Source: Apoderus coryli
Taxonomy: Eukaryota > Arthropoda > Insecta > Coleoptera > Attelabidae
Reading direction: 5' to 3'
NCBI GenBank assembly: GCA_911728435.2
Contig: OU452213.1
Location: forward strand, 3,451,834 to 3,515,833
DNA: 64,000 nucleotides
Shown here: in pieces, positions 59,113 through 64,000 of the stretch
Layout of the letters: every line of letters begins with the position of its first letter
Numbering within the stretch: the stretch's first letter is position 1
Position numbers and translations under genes: made by a program
Notes under the pieces: model-generated
What the model saw: the letters and a program-made list of their open reading frames with translations, nothing else
Told to the model about the DNA's origin: nothing
Databases searched by the model: none

Positions 59113-60736
59113 CAGGGTGTCCTACGGTGGCAACCCATTGGATTATTTCAGAAACTACTTCGATTTGAATTTTGAAAATTTCAGTGTCTATATTGTCGAA
59201 TATGCTCTACTCAAATTATATAATTGCAACGGCATAGCACTTCCGGTTATACCGGAAGTTGATGCCAACTTTGTTATTTTAAATAGAACACCCTATATAT
59301 TATTACATTTTTGGATTCTAAATAAGATTTCAGACATATTTCATGTATCATGTCATATACCTAACGTCAGTCGTTTTTGACTTACATTAAGATTTATGTC
59401 AAAATTGACAGTTTAGGGCTCCATGAGAATTCCGTTTTTTCCTTGTAAATCAGTATTTAATAATTATTTTGCAGGTATTTTCTTATCAGGTGGGATCTTC
59501 TTTTTAGAATTGACAAGACATTTTCTGATTAGGTTTATACAGGGTGGTCAAAAAATTATATTGAAAACGGTTCAAGAAAAACAGTTGAAAGTCAATTTTT
59601 TCAAATGGGATGGGTATATTATTAATATTTTATCTTCCTTAACATTAAAAAATAATGCAATTTTGTAATAAGTTATCATTTTCTAAAATGCATAGTCATT
59701 TTAAATTTTTCTGCAGCGCCTACCATTGTCTCTCTGGAAGCTAGCTAATTAATTTAGTTAGCCATGAAATTATTGTCATTTTAACGTCAAACTAAACGTC
59801 AAATTAATAAAAATGAAAAATACTTATTGATATTATAAATTTATTATTAATTCATGGAGAATAAAATAAAGTGATTAATATCACCTGTAGAGTATTTAAC
59901 GAGAGAAACCCCCATTTGTTAACGATGACTAGAGAAATTAGGAAGAATTTTGAGAAATCATTTAGAGCAGGTTGGGAGGTATACAAATCAAGTATTACAA
60001 CGAACTAAGACTAAAATTTAAAATAATACAGCAGAAATGAACAGAAGATTAAACTAAATAAATTTTCAACTAAAAAAAGTTAATCAACTAACGATAACAA
60101 AACTAATTTAATTGTTCGATATGACCCCCATTTAAAATGACGATATTTCGAAAACTATGCATTTTAGAAAATGATAACCTATTACAAAATTGCATTATTT
60201 TTTAATGCTAAGGAAGATAAAATAATAATAACATACCCATTCCATTTGAAAAAATTGACTTTCAACTGTTTTTCTGGAACCGTTTTCAATATAATTTTTT
60301 GACCACCCTGTATAAACCTAATCAGAAAATGTCTTGTCAATTCTAAAAAGAAGATCCCACCTGATAAGAAACTACCTGCAAAATAATTATTAAATACTGA
60401 TTTACAAGGAAAAACGGAATTCTTATAGAGCCCTAAACTGTCAATTTTGACATAAATCTTGATAGAAGTCAAAAACGACTGACTTTAGGTATAGGACATG
60501 ATACATGAAATATGTCTAAAATCTTATTTAGAATCCAAAAATGTAATAATATATAGGGTGTTCCATTTAAAATAACAAAGTTGCCATCAACTTCCGGTAT
60601 AACCGGAAGTGCTATGCCGTTGCTATTATATTATTTGAGTAGCGCATATTCGACAATATAGACACTGAAATTTTCAAAATTCAAGTCGAAGTAGTTTCTG
60701 AAATAATCTAATGGGGTGCCACCGTAGGACACCCTG
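59113..60736. mobile_element. 1.62-kb foldback element with about 580-bp arms
   Basis: Flanked by TA (59111-59112 and 60737-60738), with ends CAGGGTGTCCTACGGTGGCA and the inverse. The left arm runs from 59113 to about 59695 and the right arm from about 60155 to 60736. The arms match base by base with few differences (for example AACCCATTGG against the inverse of CTAATGGGGT). Inside each arm are a CCGGTTATACCGG palindrome and a second TACAGGGTGGTC end. The central 460 bp is unique. Short open frames in the arms have no transposase motif. It looks like a non-autonomous Tc1/mariner-type foldback and would form a very long RNA hairpin in the E75 transcript. Confidence 0.9.
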
Positions 60737-60738
60737 TA

Positions 60739-61710
60739 TGTAGTACCTACTTTAATTATGTGGTTAATATTAAAATAACGGTTAATTGTTGTAAAGGTAC
60801 TTGTTATGTACTGGCTGTCCCACAGGGAAACAAGTGAGGTCAACCTAAACATAATTATTTCAGCAAAAATGACGCTGTTTTGGTGGTGATTTTAAATGAA
60901 GGACGTGATTTCAGTACTTTTAGTTTCTCTGAAAAATATTCGGGTTCAATATGAAGGTAGTGAAGCAAAGATTAGGTATTCGAGTTTGTTGGAAACAAGA
61001 CTTTTGCATTTTTTGTATCTTACTGGAGTTAATTTTGACAAAATAATATTGCTCAACTTTTCTATAACCTAATCGAACATTTACTTAAATATTTCTATTA
61101 TTCTGCATATGGAATTGCACAAAATTTGCCTAGAATTGAAACAGGTCTTCAATGGGACAACCCTATCAAAAGTGTCATCTATTTTGGTAATTTTTGAGGC
61201 AAATTGGCCTGGATTTGATGATTGAGGCTTCTAAAATTAATGAGAACGTTTGGACATAATTATCCCACTAACAGCATCACTACGGCAACAGCGCTAATAA
61301 GATAACGGTGTGTCAAAGTGCGCAAGCCACCACTACCATTTTTCTCTAGCATATTATACTGAGTGCGAGTTCGTTGCCCCGGTGCAAACCGCTCTCGCTG
61401 TTACATATACATTACATTATTATCTACACTATTTTGCAAAAAGACTAGAGTGCCATGCTTTGCTCGGTTTACTATGATTATAATCTGTACATTTTGTAAC
61501 ACGATTTGGTCTGTTGTTCATATATACGCAAATGTGTTGTTGGTTTTTAGGAAATTAGGCCGTTTCTGAGTGTGTGTGTTGAATGACCCGGTTAAAGATT
61601 GTTTCAGAGATTATATTGAACGAGATATATTTATAGGTACATTGCCTATATCATTATCGTGTAGGTATTTTTTTAGGTTACGCACGAGCGATATTGTGTT
61701 CGGTTTTTGT
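60739..61710 (+). other. E75 intron and possible leader of the 61711 exon
   Basis: AT-rich sequence with a somewhat GC-richer part at 61250-61400 (AACGGTGTGTCAAAGTGCGC, TTCGTTGCCCCGG), which could include a promoter. No coding frame other than the one that opens at about 61570 and contains the ATG at 61711. Confidence 0.4.
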
Positions 61711-61824
61711 ATGCCTACAAAAACTGAACCAAATAAACAAAGAAGGGGATCATTTTTGTTTGATAATTTAACCAAATCAACATCAACAATAATAGCAGCA
61801 GGCCATTGTCAAACTTTGTTTTCA
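61711..61824 (+). CDS. E75: Candidate E75B-type first exon lacking the first zinc finger
   Basis: ATG, exactly 38 codons (MPTKTEPNKQRRGSFLFDNL then TKSTSTIIAAGHCQTLFS), ending at donor TTTTCA|GTAATG in phase 0. The first-finger exon 55727-55815 also ends in phase 0. An exon here would therefore splice in frame to the second-finger exon and skip the first finger, which is how the B isoform of insect E75 is built. Its place, between the two finger exons, also fits. The peptide is coding-like (basic N-terminus, Ser/Thr-rich) and the frame is open upstream for 47 codons without another ATG. The donor is only moderate. I do not recognise the peptide itself, so the call rests on position, phase and composition. 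Confidence 0.45.
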
Positions 61825-64000
61825 GTAATGAGAGCCTTTTGATATATTTTTCTACAATAATAATACAGTGTTTGCTATTTTGCATGACAAAATGGTTGAA
61901 TTATTGGAAACTTTAGTCGTCTATCCGATAATTGTAAAACAGTTTCATTAAATTCATCGAATTTTTTACCTGTTCGGTTCTTAAATATAATTTACAAGTT
62001 ACGTGCATTATCGTTCGGACATCCTGTACGCACATACACATAGGTGCCTATAATAAACAAATCGCTTTTCATTTTTTCTCTTTATTTTTATTTCGTTCAC
62101 TATACATAGCCTACTACTATTATTATTATTACTAAATACTAATATTACATAGTCTAGTGCGCCATAGTTCAACGGCCGCCTAGATCTGGGTTGTCGTACT
62201 CCGATGAAAGGCCGTTGCGACATTGGGCGCCATAGATGCAATGTTGCCATATCGTAGTGAGTTTTGTCTATTAATAATTTACATAGAGGGAAAAGTGTAG
62301 GCTATTATTGAATAGTTAGTATTATTGAAAATGTGTAGAACTTTATAAAATTAAACTTCAGCTTTAGAGGATTTTTTCTGGATATTTTTAATTAAACGAT
62401 AAAGAAATAGTTTTAATTTTAAAACAAAAACCGTATTAGGTATTATCTTTGTGGAAGTTATTAACAATCAGATAAACGTTATGATGGCAATAATGCATCG
62501 TCATGCACGTAGATGTTGCTATAATATGATGATTGCATATCCACATGCACCCACGTCGTAAGGTCAGCCCAGTACACTGACCCAACCATATGCAATACCT
62601 ACCTATTGCTGTAGTTCTAATGGGGAATTTTATATTGCTAAATACCTTAGATATAGGTAATAAAAAAAAGTTCAATAACATAATAAATAATAACACGTGA
62701 GCTTTTAAGTGAAAAATAAAAGAAAATCCTGCAACACTGTATTGGAGATCAATGAACTGACCAGCGCAATGTGTTTTCTATTTGTTTCTAATCGTTTCGC
62801 TTCCGCCCTTAACGAATTTGAAATGGACATCACGCAAATTACGTTAGATGCGAGTATGCACGTATTGTGTGCAATGCACGTACTGTTCGTAGGTATATTA
62901 AAATACAGTTGGGTCTGCTATTGAATACTAAAATGCATCGTGATTGTTTTTGTGCGTCCTGGTCCTAGGGTAATCTGTTCTTAGCAGTCTGTCTCTCCAG
63001 GATTTGGTTAATCTTACTCATACATACCATAGAAAAAAAATGTACTGCAAGGCCCTTCTTAAAATTAAAAAAAAAAAAAAATTGCGTTTCAAAATCGATC
63101 AGTAAAGTATCCAATGCGTTTGTATTAGAATGAGAATTATAAAATATGCATATAAAACTGAACAAAATAAATAAACAAACAAACAAACAATAGCATAAGA
63201 ATGACCGGTCAAAGAACTGATTTGACTCGCTATAAGCACTGACCGCATATTACCTATATTCTTACTACATAGGTATAATGACTTTTAGCGAATAACTCTT
63301 GAACTATGTAGAAGATAGATGTGTAATGATTATATTATAAGGTGTATAATATACAACATAGTTAATGACGTCACACAATATATATATGCCAATTTTCTAC
63401 TATTCGAAGTCTTCCTCTCGGAGTAAGCCTGAGAATGTCCTAATAAATTTTCAAAAAAAAACATGCTTTTAGTTTCATGATCAAATTTCTTTGTCGCATA
63501 AATGTGAACGTTCATTCAACTTTAAAAGGAAAGAGTTCAATAACTTTTTCTTCGCTAATAAACCAGTTCATCAAAATATGATTTATTAATAAGAAAAAAA
63601 AACATTTTAGCACCTTTTATTACACATTTCTGGGTATAGGTAGTCTGTTTGTTTAAAAAAAGTCTCATTTTTTGCATACGTAGTTTAAGTGTAAAAATGA
63701 CTTACACATAGGAAATTATAATATATTATTGATATAGTAAAAATAAAGTTCATCGGCCCCCTTTTTGTTCTGAATCATAATAATAATAAATAATATGCCT
63801 TTGCTTGGCAAAAATGCTGACTCGAATAACACACAACATTGAGATAACCCAATTCGATGTCAGTGTGCCAGTTTTCGATAAATGGAAAATTGTCGTTTGT
63901 GCTTTTTTCTTATTCCATGAGGAGGAGTTCTGTGAGGATATATTTAAACTCAAAAATCGAAAATATTTATTAAAGAACACTTATTAGATACATGTTTATT
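61825..64000 (+). other. E75 intron to the window edge, no gene seen
   Basis: AT-rich sequence with an A-run at about 63066-63082. Open frames near 62709 and 63805 have no recognisable motif or good splice context. The second-finger exon is not inside the window. Confidence 0.5.

Noticed and set aside
59117..60852. Open frames of 73-96 codons within the large foldback arms
   Set aside because: They mirror each other because the arms are inverted copies, and carry no transposase or other motif.
1..64000. CRISPR arrays, bacterial operons, phage or plasmid features
   Set aside because: The window is eukaryotic; tandem repeats here have units far longer than CRISPR repeats and no spacer pattern.

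Overview
This window is AT-rich arthropod nuclear DNA, almost certainly from an insect. It has spliced genes with short exons and long introns, many microsatellites, and mariner/Tc1, P-type and non-LTR mobile elements. I see no bacterial operons, CRISPR arrays or rRNA. The order of insect is not resolved. TAGGTACCTA-type motifs are abundant, as in some aphid and moth genomes, but that is only a hint.

The main content is the 5' part of the ecdysone-inducible nuclear receptor gene E75 (Eip75B, NR1D3) on the + strand. The exon at 55727-55815 encodes the first zinc finger of the DNA-binding domain and is preceded by a long series of alternative first exons. Convincing ones lie at 7382-7634, 24840-25002 and 54078-54306, and a good candidate at 31199-31268. 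A tandemly duplicated pair of candidates lies at 2822-2873 and 3263-3314. All end in phase 1, so each would join the zinc-finger exon in frame by completing the same Glu codon. A further candidate at 61711-61824, downstream of the first-finger exon, ends in phase 0, as expected of an E75B-type form that lacks the first finger. The exons for the second finger and ligand-binding domain lie beyond 64000. Most of the remaining sequence is E75 intron.

At the left edge, on the - strand, is the partial exon of an unrecognised gene (1-219) and a small two-exon gene of 153 codons (746-1259), divergent from E75.

The E75 introns are full of mobile-element remains. Two copies of a 1.63-kb non-autonomous P-superfamily element (19527-21153 and 47666-49301) carry a broken THAP-domain gene. 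There is one nearly full-length mariner (40818-42125), a mariner turned into a foldback (33646-34333), a deleted mariner (39791-40144), and a Tc1/mariner-type relic (35552-36370). Four LINE pieces occur (4596-5279, 15385-18950, 36781-37268, 44760-46465). Foldback elements lie at 28026-28482, 42945-43945 and 59113-60736, the last with arms of about 580 bp. Two tandem arrays are present: a unit of about 495 bp inside a LINE (16180-18632) and a 174-bp unit (50545-51917).

The points most worth following are the duplicated alternative first exon, the B-type first exon, the P-type element with its perfect 8-bp target duplication, and the long hairpins inside the transcribed E75 introns.
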